From an uncultured Rhodospirillales bacterium (GTDB lineage Bacteria; Pseudomonadota; Alphaproteobacteria; ATCC43930; CGMCC-115725), in NCBI GenBank assembly GCA_903828515.1, contig CAIKMD010000002.1:186001-250000 (forward strand): 64,000 nt of DNA, read 5' to 3'. Of the stretch, positions 25,083 through 33,840 are shown one piece after another. A program made the translations under genes and the position numbers. The notes beneath the pieces were generated by a model. It searched no databases. It was not told where the DNA came from and was given only the letters and a program-made list of their open reading frames with translations. How positions within the stretch are numbered: the first letter of the stretch is position 1; the number at the start of each line of letters is the position of its first letter.

Positions 25083-26411
25083 ATGAAGCCCGACGATATT
25101 CATCATCTGATCGACGATCGGCCGCGCGAGGGTGTGTTCCGCGTTCATGCCGACGTGTTCCGCCGCGAAGATATCTGCGACCTGGAACTGAAGTACATCT
25201 TCGAGGGCAACTGGGTCTATGTCGGGCTCTCGTGTCAGGCGCCGAAGCCGGACGATTTCTTCACCGCCCATATCGGCCGCCAGCCGGTGATCGTAATGCG
25301 CGACGCCACGGGCAAGCTCGGCTGTTTCATGAATGCGTGCCGGCATCGCGGCTCAACCGTCTGCCAGGTCGCGGCCGGCAACCGCAAGCATCATGTCTGT
25401 CCCTATCACGGCTGGGCCTATGACAGCGCCGGGCGCAACGTCGCGATTCCGGCTCAGGCCGAAGGTGCCTATACGCCTGCCTTCGCTGACGAGAACCACG
25501 ATCTAAGGCCGGTCGCGCGCTTCGCCGAATATCGCGGTTTCCTTTTCGCGAGCCTCAATGCTGACGTTGTGCCGCTCGAGGAACATCTGGGTGATGCGCG
25601 CACCTTCATCGATCTCGTCGTCGACCAGGGCGAGGACGGGCTTGAGATCGTGCCGGGGACGGTCACCTATTCATACGCTGCCAATTGGAAGCTGCAGATC
25701 GAGAACAGCGCGGATTCCTATCATTTCGCGCCGACCCACATGTCGTATATCCAGCTTCTCGGCAAACGGCAGGCGGCGCAGACCGATACCGACCGGCCGT
25801 CCTATCTGTCGAACTACCGCGATCCCGAGGCTAATCGCGGCTCGTTCAACTTCGCAAATGTCCACAACGTGCTGTGGGGCGCCAACGTCAATGTCGAGGC
25901 TCGGCCGCTCTACGACGACCTTGCCCGGGTCACGAAACGGGTGGGCGAAATCCGCGCGCGCTGGATGCTCTATACGCGCAACGTCCTGATCTTTCCGAAT
26001 CTCCAGCTTCTGGAGAACGCGTCGCTGCAGATCCGGGTCAACCGGCCGCTCGGCGCCGGCCAGACCGAGATCACCACCTATTGCATCGCACCGAAGGGCG
26101 AGAGCAAAGACGCGCGCACGCTGCGCATTCGCCAATACGAGGAGTTCTTTAATCCGAGCGGCCTTGCGACGCCCGACGACACGGCGATCTTCGAGGAATG
26201 CCATGCCGGCCAGAAAAGCGAATGGGTCGATTGGCAGCAGGGTTACATGCGGGGCATCGGCGCGGTGCAGGAAGGCGCCAATCGCGACGCGGCGGAATTG
26301 GGGCTCAACCCGGTTTCCTCGATTGCGAGTACGGTCGGGATTTGCGACGAGACGATCTTTCACGGGCCGTTCCGCGAATGGCGTCGGCGGCTGACGGACG
26401 CGCTCACATGA
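25083..26411 (+). CDS. Aromatic ring-hydroxylating dioxygenase, alpha subunit
   Basis: 442 residues. Rieske [2Fe-2S] ligands are Cys86-x-His88 and Cys106-x2-His109. The mononuclear iron site is Asp211, His214 and His219, matching D-x2-H-x4-H, with an acidic third ligand expected in the C-terminal DDTAIFEECH region. This is the large subunit of a two-subunit (alpha-beta) terminal oxygenase that adds O2 across an aromatic ring. The beta subunit overlaps it by ATGA. No ferredoxin or reductase is adjacent; the pair at 44.4-46.1 kb could serve. Substrate class (benzoate, phenylpropionate, salicylate or phthalate-like) cannot be set from sequence alone. Confidence 0.92.
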   Translation: MKPDDIHHLIDDRPREGVFRVHADVFRREDICDLELKYIFEGNWVYVGLSCQAPKPDDFFTAHIGRQPVIVMRDATGKLGCFMNACRHRGSTVCQVAAGNRKHHVCPYHGWAYDSAGRNVAIPAQAEGAYTPAFADENHDLRPVARFAEYRGFLFASLNADVVPLEEHLGDARTFIDLVVDQGEDGLEIVPGTVTYSYAANWKLQIENSADSYHFAPTHMSYIQLLGKRQAAQTDTDRPSYLSNYRDPEANRGSFNFANVHNVLWGANVNVEARPLYDDLARVTKRVGEIRARWMLYTRNVLIFPNLQLLENASLQIRVNRPLGAGQTEITTYCIAPKGESKDARTLRIRQYEEFFNPSGLATPDDTAIFEECHAGQKSEWVDWQQGYMRGIGAVQEGANRDAAELGLNPVSSIASTVGICDETIFHGPFREWRRRLTDALT

Positions 26412-26908
26412 ACACGGAAGAGGCGCAGCGCATTGCCGCCGACATCCTCTATCGCGAGGCGCTTTATCTCGACGAAAAACGCTGGGACGACTGGCTCGCG
26501 CTCTACGATACGAAGATCGAGTTCTGGGTCCCGGCCTGGAAAAGCGAAGACCAGCCGACGGCCGATCCCGAGACCGAGGTGTCGCTGCTCTATATGACGG
26601 CGCGGCGCGAACTCGAGGAACGCGTCGCCCGCGTGCGATCGGGCCGGTCGGCGGCCTCGGCGGTGATGCCCCGTACCGCGCACGCGATCACCAACATCCT
26701 CGTCGAGGATGCGAGCGACGACGCGATTGCCGTGCGCGCGGTTGCGACGACGCACGTCTACAACGTAAAGCGCCGCGAGATGCACAGCGTCTTCGGGCGT
26801 TGCGAATACCGGTTCATCGATGTTGACGGTGGGTGGCGGATCGCCCGCAAGAAGGTGATCCTGCTCAACGATTTCATCCCGACGATGATGGATTTCTATA
26901 CGATCTGA
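26408..26908 (+). CDS. Aromatic ring-hydroxylating dioxygenase, beta subunit
   Basis: 166 residues from the ATG that overlaps the alpha-subunit stop (ATGA). Typical beta features: an N-terminal FLY-type helix (LYREALYLDEKRWDDWLALYD), then TDIEFWVP-like KIEFWVPAW, RTAHAITNI near residue 88 and a C-terminal WRIARKKVILLNDF. It has the NTF2-like fold and a structural role, supporting the alpha trimer. A longer in-frame opening upstream lies inside the alpha gene and is not used. Confidence 0.9.
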   Translation: MNTEEAQRIAADILYREALYLDEKRWDDWLALYDTKIEFWVPAWKSEDQPTADPETEVSLLYMTARRELEERVARVRSGRSAASAVMPRTAHAITNILVEDASDDAIAVRAVATTHVYNVKRREMHSVFGRCEYRFIDVDGGWRIARKKVILLNDFIPTMMDFYTI

Positions 26909-26973
26909 GGATGGGCGCGCTTGCCCTTGCCAGGCTCTGCGCATAACCTTGGTGCCGGGGAGGGATCGTCTTC

Positions 26974-28182
26974 GTGAATCCCGGACAAAACGCATCGACA
27001 ACGATGCCGGACGGCGCCGAATTGCTTCGCCGGGCGCGCGCGCTGCTGCCGCAAATCACGGCCGGCGGGGTGCAGGCCGAGCGCGATCGTCGCCTGCCTG
27101 ATTCCGTGATCACGGCGATGAAAGAGGCCGGTCTTTTCCGCGCGTTGCAACCCAAGCGTTGGGGCGGCTACGAGTTCGATCTCGCGACCTATTACGACAT
27201 CGAGATGACGATCGGCGAAGGCGACATGTCCGCCGCCTGGGTCTATGGCGTGGTCGGTGTGACACCGTGGGTGATGGCGCTGTTGGACGACCGCTCGGCG
27301 CGCGACGTTTGGGCCGATGATTCCAGCACGTTGGTCGGGCTGTCGCTCGCGCCTGCTGCCAAGGTCGTACCCGTCGAGGGCGGGGTGAGGATCAGCGGGC
27401 GGTGGCCATTCGCCAGCGGCTGTCTCTATTGCGATTGGATGCTGCTCGGCGGGTTCGTTCCACCCGAGCCGCCGGCGACGCCCGGCGCGCCCGAATGGCG
27501 GATTTATCTGGTGCCGAAATCGGATTACGAAATCCTCGACACCTGGCATACGGCAGCGTTGAAGGGCACGGGCAGCAACGACATCGTCATCACGGATGCG
27601 TTCGTGCCTGCACATCGTATCCGCCGCATGGTTGAGAATGTCACTTGCACCGGTGCCGGGCAGGCGGTGAATACCGCCGCGCTCTATCGCCTTCCGTTCG
27701 GGCAGGTGTTCGGCGGGGGAGTCGCCTATGCCGCGATCGGCGCGCTCCAAGGCATGCTCAATGACTTCCTCGGCTACGCTCAGACCCGGATGCGCCTTGG
27801 TGGCCGCAAGACGCTGACCGATCCCGACGCGCAACTTGTCGTTGGCGACATCGACAACGCGATTGACGAGATGAAGACGATGCTTCATCGCAACGCGCGC
27901 AATCTGACCGCCTATGCCGAGCGCGGTGAAGTTCCGCCGCCTGCCGATCGGCTCAAATACAAATTCCAGATGGCGACAGTAACCGAGCGATGCCGCGTGC
28001 TGGCGACGCGGTTGTTCCAGGTCGCGGGTGCGGCCGGTCTTTACAGCGAGCATCGCTTCGGTCGCATTCTCGCCGACATCAATGCCGGACGCCAGCACGT
28101 CACCAATCAATATGAAATGCACGGCCGCGAATGGGGCGCACATTTGCTCGGGATCGAAATGCACGAAGACCTGATGCGCTAA
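26974..28182 (+). CDS. Flavin-dependent monooxygenase oxygenase component (acyl-CoA dehydrogenase fold, HsaA/HpaB-C-like)
   Basis: 402 residues with an acyl-CoA dehydrogenase fold but lacking the usual C-terminal GGTNEI motif. Segments such as RWGGYEFDLATYYDIEMTIGEGDMSA, cut short here, with WRFASG-like GRWPFASGCLYCDW and ALKGTGSNDIVI are those of group D flavin monooxygenases acting on phenols, steroids or pyrrole-type rings. These take reduced flavin from a separate reductase, not found beside it. The GTG start is preceded by GGGGAGGGATC. It lies 65 bases after the ring-hydroxylating oxygenase beta gene and was probably recruited to the same pathway. Confidence 0.84.
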   Translation: MNPGQNASTTMPDGAELLRRARALLPQITAGGVQAERDRRLPDSVITAMKEAGLFRALQPKRWGGYEFDLATYYDIEMTIGEGDMSAAWVYGVVGVTPWVMALLDDRSARDVWADDSSTLVGLSLAPAAKVVPVEGGVRISGRWPFASGCLYCDWMLLGGFVPPEPPATPGAPEWRIYLVPKSDYEILDTWHTAALKGTGSNDIVITDAFVPAHRIRRMVENVTCTGAGQAVNTAALYRLPFGQVFGGGVAYAAIGALQGMLNDFLGYAQTRMRLGGRKTLTDPDAQLVVGDIDNAIDEMKTMLHRNARNLTAYAERGEVPPPADRLKYKFQMATVTERCRVLATRLFQVAGAAGLYSEHRFGRILADINAGRQHVTNQYEMHGREWGAHLLGIEMHEDLMR

Positions 28183-28213
28183 CCGCGAAACAAGAAATCC
28201 ACGGGGGAAAACG

Positions 28214-29209
28214 ATGAAACACTTTCTTCAGGCGGTCGCAATGGCGGCGATGCTTTTTGGTGTAGGCGGAATCGCCAAGGCCGAAACGATCAAAATCGGC
28301 ACGATCAAGGTTTCGGGCGCGGGGCCGCTTTATATCGCCCAGGACCGCGGCTACTTCGCCGCCGAGGGGCTGACCGCCGACATGGTCTATTTCGAGGCCT
28401 CGCAGCCGATCGCCATCGCCAATGTCTCGGGTGACGTGGATTTTGGCGCGACCCCGCCGACGGCGGCGTTTTACGCGCTGGCCGGGCAAGGCATCTTGCG
28501 CGTCATTTCCGGCTACATCCGCGATGCGCCGAGTTTTCAGGCGAATGGCGGGGTTGTTTCGAACGCGGCCTACGACAAAGGCTTTCACAGTTTCGCCGAT
28601 ATGGGCGGTCGTCTCGTTTCGGTGACCCAGGTCGGGTCGGCACCGCATTACGCCTGGGCGTTGATGGCCGAACATTTCGGCGTCGATCTGAAGACGGTTC
28701 GCGTCACCGCGCTCCAGTCCAACCCAAACCAATTATCGGCGGTGATCGGCGGCCAGGTCGATGCGGCGATGATGCCGTCGACCTTCTTCACCCCGGCCCT
28801 GGAAGCCAAGCAGGTTCATCTGCTGGGCTTCGTCGGCGATATCGCGCCTTGGCAATTGGGTGCGGTGTTCACGTCGAAAAAGATCGCTGACGAGAAGGGC
28901 GACACGGTGAAGCGTTTCATCCGCGCCTATGTGCGCGGCGTCCACGATTACCACGACGCCTTCACCGGCCCGGACGGCAAGCGCCAGGACATGGCGACGG
29001 CGCCCGAAATCCTGGCGATCATCTCGAAATATGTCGGTCAATCACCCGAGCAGTTGAAGCGCGCGATGCCCTTCATCGATCGCGAAGGGCGGCTCGACTT
29101 CAAGGACGTGCTGCATCAGATCGCCTGGTACCGCTCGCAGGGCATGTTGAAGGACGACGTCGACGGCAACGTCATCCTCGACAAACGTTATGCGGTGCCG
29201 CTGCCTTAG
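28214..29209 (+). CDS. ABC-type substrate-binding protein (NMT1/SsuA-like)
   Basis: 331 residues, signal peptide of about 23 residues ending GIAKA, with GGGGGAAAAC before the ATG. The mature start IKIGTIKVSGAGPLYIAQDRGY is the usual first strand and helix of this receptor fold, cut at 20 residues or so. It has no C-x6-C pair. Co-directional with the oxygenase genes and 31 bases after the flavin monooxygenase gene, it is the likely receptor for the substrate of this pathway. Its stop overlaps the convergent FAH-fold gene by 4 bases. No permease or ATPase is nearby. Confidence 0.89.
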   Translation: MKHFLQAVAMAAMLFGVGGIAKAETIKIGTIKVSGAGPLYIAQDRGYFAAEGLTADMVYFEASQPIAIANVSGDVDFGATPPTAAFYALAGQGILRVISGYIRDAPSFQANGGVVSNAAYDKGFHSFADMGGRLVSVTQVGSAPHYAWALMAEHFGVDLKTVRVTALQSNPNQLSAVIGGQVDAAMMPSTFFTPALEAKQVHLLGFVGDIAPWQLGAVFTSKKIADEKGDTVKRFIRAYVRGVHDYHDAFTGPDGKRQDMATAPEILAIISKYVGQSPEQLKRAMPFIDREGRLDFKDVLHQIAWYRSQGMLKDDVDGNVILDKRYAVPLP

Positions 29210-30147
29210 CGCTTTTCCTTGACCAGCGGGCCGGTCGGTTTGTCCTGGGTGAAGCTCGGCCACGGTGCTTTCGAGGCGACGACCTTGTTGCGCAAGACGC
29301 CGATCTTCTCGATCTCGAGCTCGACCGTATCGCCGGCCTTGATTTCCTTATCGCCGGCGAAGGTGCCGAGCGAGATGATGTCGCCCGCCTGCATCGGCGT
29401 ATAGTCCGAGCAATAGGCGAGGACCGTGTAGGGGTCGAAAATCATCTTGCCGGAATTGCCGCTGCGCGTGGTCTTGCCGTTGATCCGAACTTCCATCTTG
29501 AGGTTGCTCGGATTGGGGATTTCCTTTTTCGTCACGACGAACGGCCCCATCGGCGCGAAGGTGGCGAGGTTCTTGGCGTAGGCATAGGGCTGCCCCATCT
29601 GGCCGCGTTCGCGCTGGCGTTGGCGCGCGGAGACGTCGTTGCAGATCGTCCAGCCGAAAACGTAGTCGGGCGCCTGCGATGGGCTGATGTGCCGGCAATC
29701 GCGGCCGACGATCATCGCCAGTTCGTGTTCCTCGTCGACCTTTTGCGGGAAGGGCGGCAGTTCGATCTCGTTCTCATGTCCGATCATGTTGGACGGGTAT
29801 TTGGCGAAGACGATGGGCTCTTCGAAGAATTTGAGATTGGTCTCGTCGATGTGCTCCTGATAGTTGAGCGCCAGCGCGAGGATTTTCGGCGGCTGGGTCA
29901 CCGGCGGGAGATAGCGGGGCTTCTCGACGACGAAGCGCGTCAGGCGCCCGGTGCCGCGTAACTCGTTGATGCTTTCTTCGCCGTACCGGTCGATGTCGAG
30001 GCCGGATTGGATGATCTGCAGGACCGAGTGCGCGGTCTGGATGTTGGGGTGGGTGGTGCGCAACGCGGCGCCCAGATCGATCACGCCTTCGGCGACGTAC
30101 GCGCCGACATGCGCGGTTCCGGCCACGTCGAAAGATAAGAGCTTCAT
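29206..30147 (-). CDS. Fumarylacetoacetate hydrolase family protein
   Basis: 313 residues with an intact metal site: EEHELAMIVG carries the E-x-E, CNDVSARQRQRE the Asp, and KNLATFAPMGPFVV follows. GGGAGGATC precedes the ATG. The C-terminal extension (WPSFTQDKPTGPLVKEKR) is longer than in the other three family members of the window. It lies downstream of the amidohydrolase and dienelactone hydrolase genes on the same strand and probably acts on a ring-cleavage product, by hydration or C-C hydrolysis. Confidence 0.89.
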   Translation of the reverse strand: MKLLSFDVAGTAHVGAYVAEGVIDLGAALRTTHPNIQTAHSVLQIIQSGLDIDRYGEESINELRGTGRLTRFVVEKPRYLPPVTQPPKILALALNYQEHIDETNLKFFEEPIVFAKYPSNMIGHENEIELPPFPQKVDEEHELAMIVGRDCRHISPSQAPDYVFGWTICNDVSARQRQRERGQMGQPYAYAKNLATFAPMGPFVVTKKEIPNPSNLKMEVRINGKTTRSGNSGKMIFDPYTVLAYCSDYTPMQAGDIISLGTFAGDKEIKAGDTVELEIEKIGVLRNKVVASKAPWPSFTQDKPTGPLVKEKR

Positions 30148-30219
30148 GATGATCCTCCCAGATCCAGAATTTCTGCGGTTACGATAGGTTTCGAGGCTGG
30201 GCTTGGCAACGGCGCCCGC

Positions 30220-31194
30220 CTAAGCGGCGGCATAGTGCTGCAGCACCGGCGGCAGGTCGGCCTTTTTGAGGTTCATCAGCTTCAGGGCGTTGCCGGCGAA
30301 GATCTTGGCGCGATCCTCCTCGCTCACCGGCAAATCCTCGACCAGCTTGATCGCGCGCGGTTTGAGCCAGGTGAGGGGCGGGGCATCGCTGCCGTAGAGG
30401 ACGTGATCGACGCCGACCGTCTCCATTGCGCATTTGGCGGCCGGAAGGTGGTAGCAGGCCAAGTCGAGATACATCATCTTGAGATATTCGCTCGGCGGCT
30501 TCTTGATGAGGAGCGGCGAGTAATTGCCGAGGAAACTCTGGTCACGCATCTCATAGGCGTAGTCCATCCGGCCGATCACCTCGGAGATGCCGCCGCCGAG
30601 ATGCGAGCCGACGATTTTGAGCTTCGGGTGACGCTCGAAAATTCCACCGACGATCAGGCGGCCCAGCGCCAGCATGTTGTCGGCAGGGCGGCCGATGCTG
30701 GAATTGAGGCCGTAATTGCGCATCTTCTCTTCGCCATAAGCACTTGCCGGCGGATGAATGAAGACCGGCAGATCGCGGTCGGCGACGATTTCCCAGAAGC
30801 CGCGTGCCTCATCCTCGTCGGGATAGGTCTTCCAGACGCTCGAGCAGATGAACACGCCCTTGAGTTTCAAGTCGTCAAAAGCGCGGACGAGTTCCTTCTC
30901 GAAATCCTTGCCGCCCGGCGGCGCCGAGCTGGCGAAGCAGACGATTTTGCCGCGATATTTTTCCTGCAACGCGGCGGCGCGGTCGTGCCAGCCTTTCAAC
31001 GCGTCGAGCGCCGCAGGCTTCGACAGGCCGCTGAGCTGATGGACGGAGTCCGTCACCACCGACAGCGCGATGTCGTTCTTCTCGTGCGCGTCGATCACGT
31101 TCTCGATGGTGAGAGGACAATTCCCCTTCCAATGCGGATCGGTGGTGTCTTCGGGCGGGATGACATGGGTGTGCCATTCGACGATCGGACGCAT
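30220..31194 (-). CDS. Amidohydrolase 2 family protein (ACMSD-like decarboxylase/hydrolase)
   Basis: 324 residues of a TIM-barrel metal enzyme. Metal ligands are visible: His8-x-His10 (EWHTHV), a His in VFIHPPAS near residue 147, a His in VGSHLGGG near 198 and the Asp of YGSDAPP near 272. This set matches the family of 2-amino-3-carboxymuconate-semialdehyde decarboxylase, gamma-resorcylate decarboxylase and related hydrolases. CGGGGGAGAAAGCGC precedes the ATG. In this operon (CoA ligase, dienelactone hydrolase, amidohydrolase, FAH) a decarboxylase or lactone hydrolase for a ring-cleavage product is likely. Confidence 0.87.
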   Translation of the reverse strand: MRPIVEWHTHVIPPEDTTDPHWKGNCPLTIENVIDAHEKNDIALSVVTDSVHQLSGLSKPAALDALKGWHDRAAALQEKYRGKIVCFASSAPPGGKDFEKELVRAFDDLKLKGVFICSSVWKTYPDEDEARGFWEIVADRDLPVFIHPPASAYGEEKMRNYGLNSSIGRPADNMLALGRLIVGGIFERHPKLKIVGSHLGGGISEVIGRMDYAYEMRDQSFLGNYSPLLIKKPPSEYLKMMYLDLACYHLPAAKCAMETVGVDHVLYGSDAPPLTWLKPRAIKLVEDLPVSEEDRAKIFAGNALKLMNLKKADLPPVLQHYAAA

Positions 31195-31218
31195 GCGCTT
31201 TCTCCCCCGATTTTATAT

Positions 31219-31911
31219 TTATAGATGCTCGCGCAGGAATGGCAGCAGGCGCCGCCAGGCATCCTCCGACGCGTGCTCGCGATAGCGCGGGTCATAGATG
31301 TTCTGGAAGGCGTGGGCTGCGCCGTCATAGACGTGGAAATCGTGCTGCTTGCCGAGCCGCTTCAATTCGGCCGAGATCGTGGCCATGTCTTCGGGGCTAG
31401 GCCGCTGGTCGTCGCGCCCGGAAAAGCCCAGCACCGGGCAGTTGATGCCGGCGGCGCGGGTCAAGGCCGGCGCCGCGTTGCCTGCGCCGGGCTGCGGTAC
31501 ACCACCGCCATAGAGCATGACCGAGGCTTTGAATGGATAGGTCGCGGCGCCGAGAAACGCGACGCGTCCGCCCATGCAATGGCCGATAATGCCGAGCGAA
31601 TTGGGGCTGACGTTGCTCAATGTCTTCAAATGGTCGGCTGTCGCTTTGACGTCGATAACGAGCTGGTCGTCCAGGAGCCCGGCGACATGGTCGCGGACGA
31701 CGGTGTCGGCCGGCAGACGATGATAGAAATTTGGCGCCGCGCCGACGAAGCCGTTGGAGGCGAGGCGCGTCAGGACATGACGCGTGAATTTGTCGAGCCC
31801 GTCGCGGTGATGGGCGACGACCAGGGCGGGGAACGGTCCGGTTCCCTCGGGGATGCCGAGCATCACTTCCATCTTGCCGTCGGGCGTGTCGATCATGGTG
31901 GATTGAATCAT
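31219..31911 (-). CDS. Dienelactone hydrolase family protein
   Basis: 230 residues of an alpha/beta hydrolase. The nucleophile is Cys in GHCMGG (about residue 122), with Asp in GRDDQRPSPEDM near 168 and His in DGAAHAFQN near 201, giving the Cys-Asp-His triad of carboxymethylenebutenolidase. GGGAGGAA lies before the ATG at 31911; a second ATG five codons in is also possible. It would open enol-lactones made during aromatic degradation. A second dienelactone-hydrolase-like gene at 53.4 kb differs by having a secretion leader. Confidence 0.87.
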   Translation of the reverse strand: MIQSTMIDTPDGKMEVMLGIPEGTGPFPALVVAHHRDGLDKFTRHVLTRLASNGFVGAAPNFYHRLPADTVVRDHVAGLLDDQLVIDVKATADHLKTLSNVSPNSLGIIGHCMGGRVAFLGAATYPFKASVMLYGGGVPQPGAGNAAPALTRAAGINCPVLGFSGRDDQRPSPEDMATISAELKRLGKQHDFHVYDGAAHAFQNIYDPRYREHASEDAWRRLLPFLREHL

Positions 31912-31935
31912 GGTTGGGTTCCTCCCGTTTTCATT

Positions 31936-33420
31936 TTAGCTGGTGATCGGCATCCCGATCAGTCCCTTCGCCATCGCCGTCAGGGCGGCGCGGTCGATCT
32001 TGTTGGTCGAGGCGAGCGGAAGCCGGTCGAGAAACCATACGAAGCGCGGGTGCTCGTTCGGCGTTGCCTTGCTCAAGGCGTATCGTTTCACGTCGTCGTC
32101 GCTGAGGATCGCGCCGTCTTTCTGGACGATAAAGGCCACCGGCTTCTGTCCTTTGATCTCATCGTCGATCGGCACGACGGCCGCCTGGGCGATATCGGGG
32201 TGAGTTTCCAGCATGCGCTCGATATCGCCCGGATAAATATTCTCGCCACCGCAAACGAACATGTCGTCGCTGCGTCCGACGAAATAAAAGAAACCGTTGT
32301 CGTCGCGGCGAAACACATCCTTGGTGACATAATATCCGTCCGGCGTGATCGCGTCGTTGAGATCGGGCCGGTTGTGATATCCGTTCATCACCGCTGGGCA
32401 CCGCATTTCAAGGACGCCGTCGGTGTTCAGGCGCAAGCTAACCTGCGGATGCGGATAGCCCACGGAATCGAGCGGTTGGGTCAGGCCTTTGGGATGTGGC
32501 CCGAAGACGACCGGTCCCGCCTCGGTCGTACCATAGGCATTAGTCGCCTTGGCCTGGGGCAGGGCCTCGGCGAGGCCCTTCCACAAACCGGGGCTGACCG
32601 GCGCCGAGCCCATGCGCACGAATTCGACGCTTGAGACATCGGTGCGCGTCAGCGCTTCGCGCTCACGCAGCATCATCGCGATCATCGGCGGCACCGCGGT
32701 CAGCCAGGTGCAGCGATAGAGGCCGATGGCCTCGATATAGGGGACGGCGCTGAATTGCGGCAGCAGGACGATGGTCGCATGGGCAGCGCAAGCGAGCTTC
32801 GAGAGCGCCAGCGCGTTCATGTGATAGAGCGGCGCCGCGATGAGATAGCGATGGCGTGACAGGTCCTGGCCGTCGAGCCGCGTCTCGACCACCCAGAGAT
32901 GGCTTTGATGCGACAGGACCACGCCCTTGGGCTTGCCGGTCGAGCCCGATGTATAAAGGAACATCGCCGGCTCGTGCGGGCGCGGCACGATGGCGGCGAA
33001 CGTGCCGGCATCGAGGAAGTCTTCGAATTCCGTGCCGAAGGTGATCGCTGGAATATCGGCCGGGCAATCGGCCCGTCGTGGCGCATCGCAAAAGACGAAA
33101 TGCGCGCCCGAATCTCGCAGGACGAAGTCGATCAGCGCGCGCGGGAACTTGAAATTGACCGGCACAGCGACGAGGCCGGCCCGCATGACGCCGTAATACG
33201 CGGCAATATATTCGGTCCGGTTAAGCGAGAGGATCGCGACCCGGTCGCCGCGCACGAGGCCTTGTGACAGGAGGCCGCGCGCCACGCCGTTGGCCATCGC
33301 GTCGAGCGCGGCAAAGGTGAATTCACGGGGGCCGCTCTCGCCGCCGAGGTCGATGATCGCGATCTTGTCGAGGTCGCGATCGGTGCCGATCAGGTCGCCG
33401 AGATTGACGAAACCCGGCAT
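31936..33420 (-). CDS. AMP-dependent acyl-CoA synthetase/ligase
   Basis: 494 residues of the ANL superfamily. Core motifs are in order: FLYTSGSTGKPKGVV (A3, about residue 155), YGTTEAGP (A5, about 300), FVGRSDDMF and CGGENIYPGDIE (A7-A8, about 390) and a final STNKIDR with the catalytic Lys. It activates a carboxylic acid to its CoA ester via the acyl-AMP; short, cyclic or aromatic acids are plausible in this context. The gene starts directly after the thioesterase stop (TAGATG), so it is co-translated with the thioesterase and the reductase upstream. Confidence 0.9.
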   Translation of the reverse strand: MPGFVNLGDLIGTDRDLDKIAIIDLGGESGPREFTFAALDAMANGVARGLLSQGLVRGDRVAILSLNRTEYIAAYYGVMRAGLVAVPVNFKFPRALIDFVLRDSGAHFVFCDAPRRADCPADIPAITFGTEFEDFLDAGTFAAIVPRPHEPAMFLYTSGSTGKPKGVVLSHQSHLWVVETRLDGQDLSRHRYLIAAPLYHMNALALSKLACAAHATIVLLPQFSAVPYIEAIGLYRCTWLTAVPPMIAMMLREREALTRTDVSSVEFVRMGSAPVSPGLWKGLAEALPQAKATNAYGTTEAGPVVFGPHPKGLTQPLDSVGYPHPQVSLRLNTDGVLEMRCPAVMNGYHNRPDLNDAITPDGYYVTKDVFRRDDNGFFYFVGRSDDMFVCGGENIYPGDIERMLETHPDIAQAAVVPIDDEIKGQKPVAFIVQKDGAILSDDDVKRYALSKATPNEHPRFVWFLDRLPLASTNKIDRAALTAMAKGLIGMPITS

Positions 33421-33840
33421 CTATTTCTCGGGGGGCGCGGTGTAATACGTGCCGCGCCCGCTTGCGACCAGTTTGCCTTCGCCGTCGAAGACCTGTGCTT
33501 CGCAGGTCGAGAATTGCCGTCCGGCGCGGATCACGGTGCCTTTCGCGGTAAGGTCGCCCGGTGGCGCGGCGCGGTGATAATCGACGCGCAGATCGACGGT
33601 GGGGAAGGGACGGCCCGATTTTTTGACCATCGCCCAGTCGGCGGCGAGATCGACCAAGGCAGCGAGCACGCCGCCATGAGTATAGCGCCGGTCGGGATTG
33701 ACTACCCATTCCTCGCGCCAGGTTGCTTTGATCTCGATCGACTCATCGGTGAGGCCCACGACCTTGAGGCCGAGCCATTGGTGGTACGGTCCGCGCGTGA
33801 TCAGCGCCTGGACCGTCTCGATGGTGATCTCGTCGCTCAT
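33421..33840 (-). CDS. PaaI-family hotdog thioesterase
   Basis: 139 residues. The hotdog signature YTHGGVLAALVDLAAD (about residues 53-68) holds the His-Gly-Gly and the catalytic-type Asp. The ATG overlaps the stop of the quinone-reductase-like gene (ATGA); an open frame extends to 34107 but lies inside that gene. Such enzymes cut aromatic or short acyl-CoA esters, often recycling CoA from dead-end products. It fits beside a CoA ligase and between catabolic genes. Confidence 0.88.
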   Translation of the reverse strand: MSDEITIETVQALITRGPYHQWLGLKVVGLTDESIEIKATWREEWVVNPDRRYTHGGVLAALVDLAADWAMVKKSGRPFPTVDLRVDYHRAAPPGDLTAKGTVIRAGRQFSTCEAQVFDGEGKLVASGRGTYYTAPPEK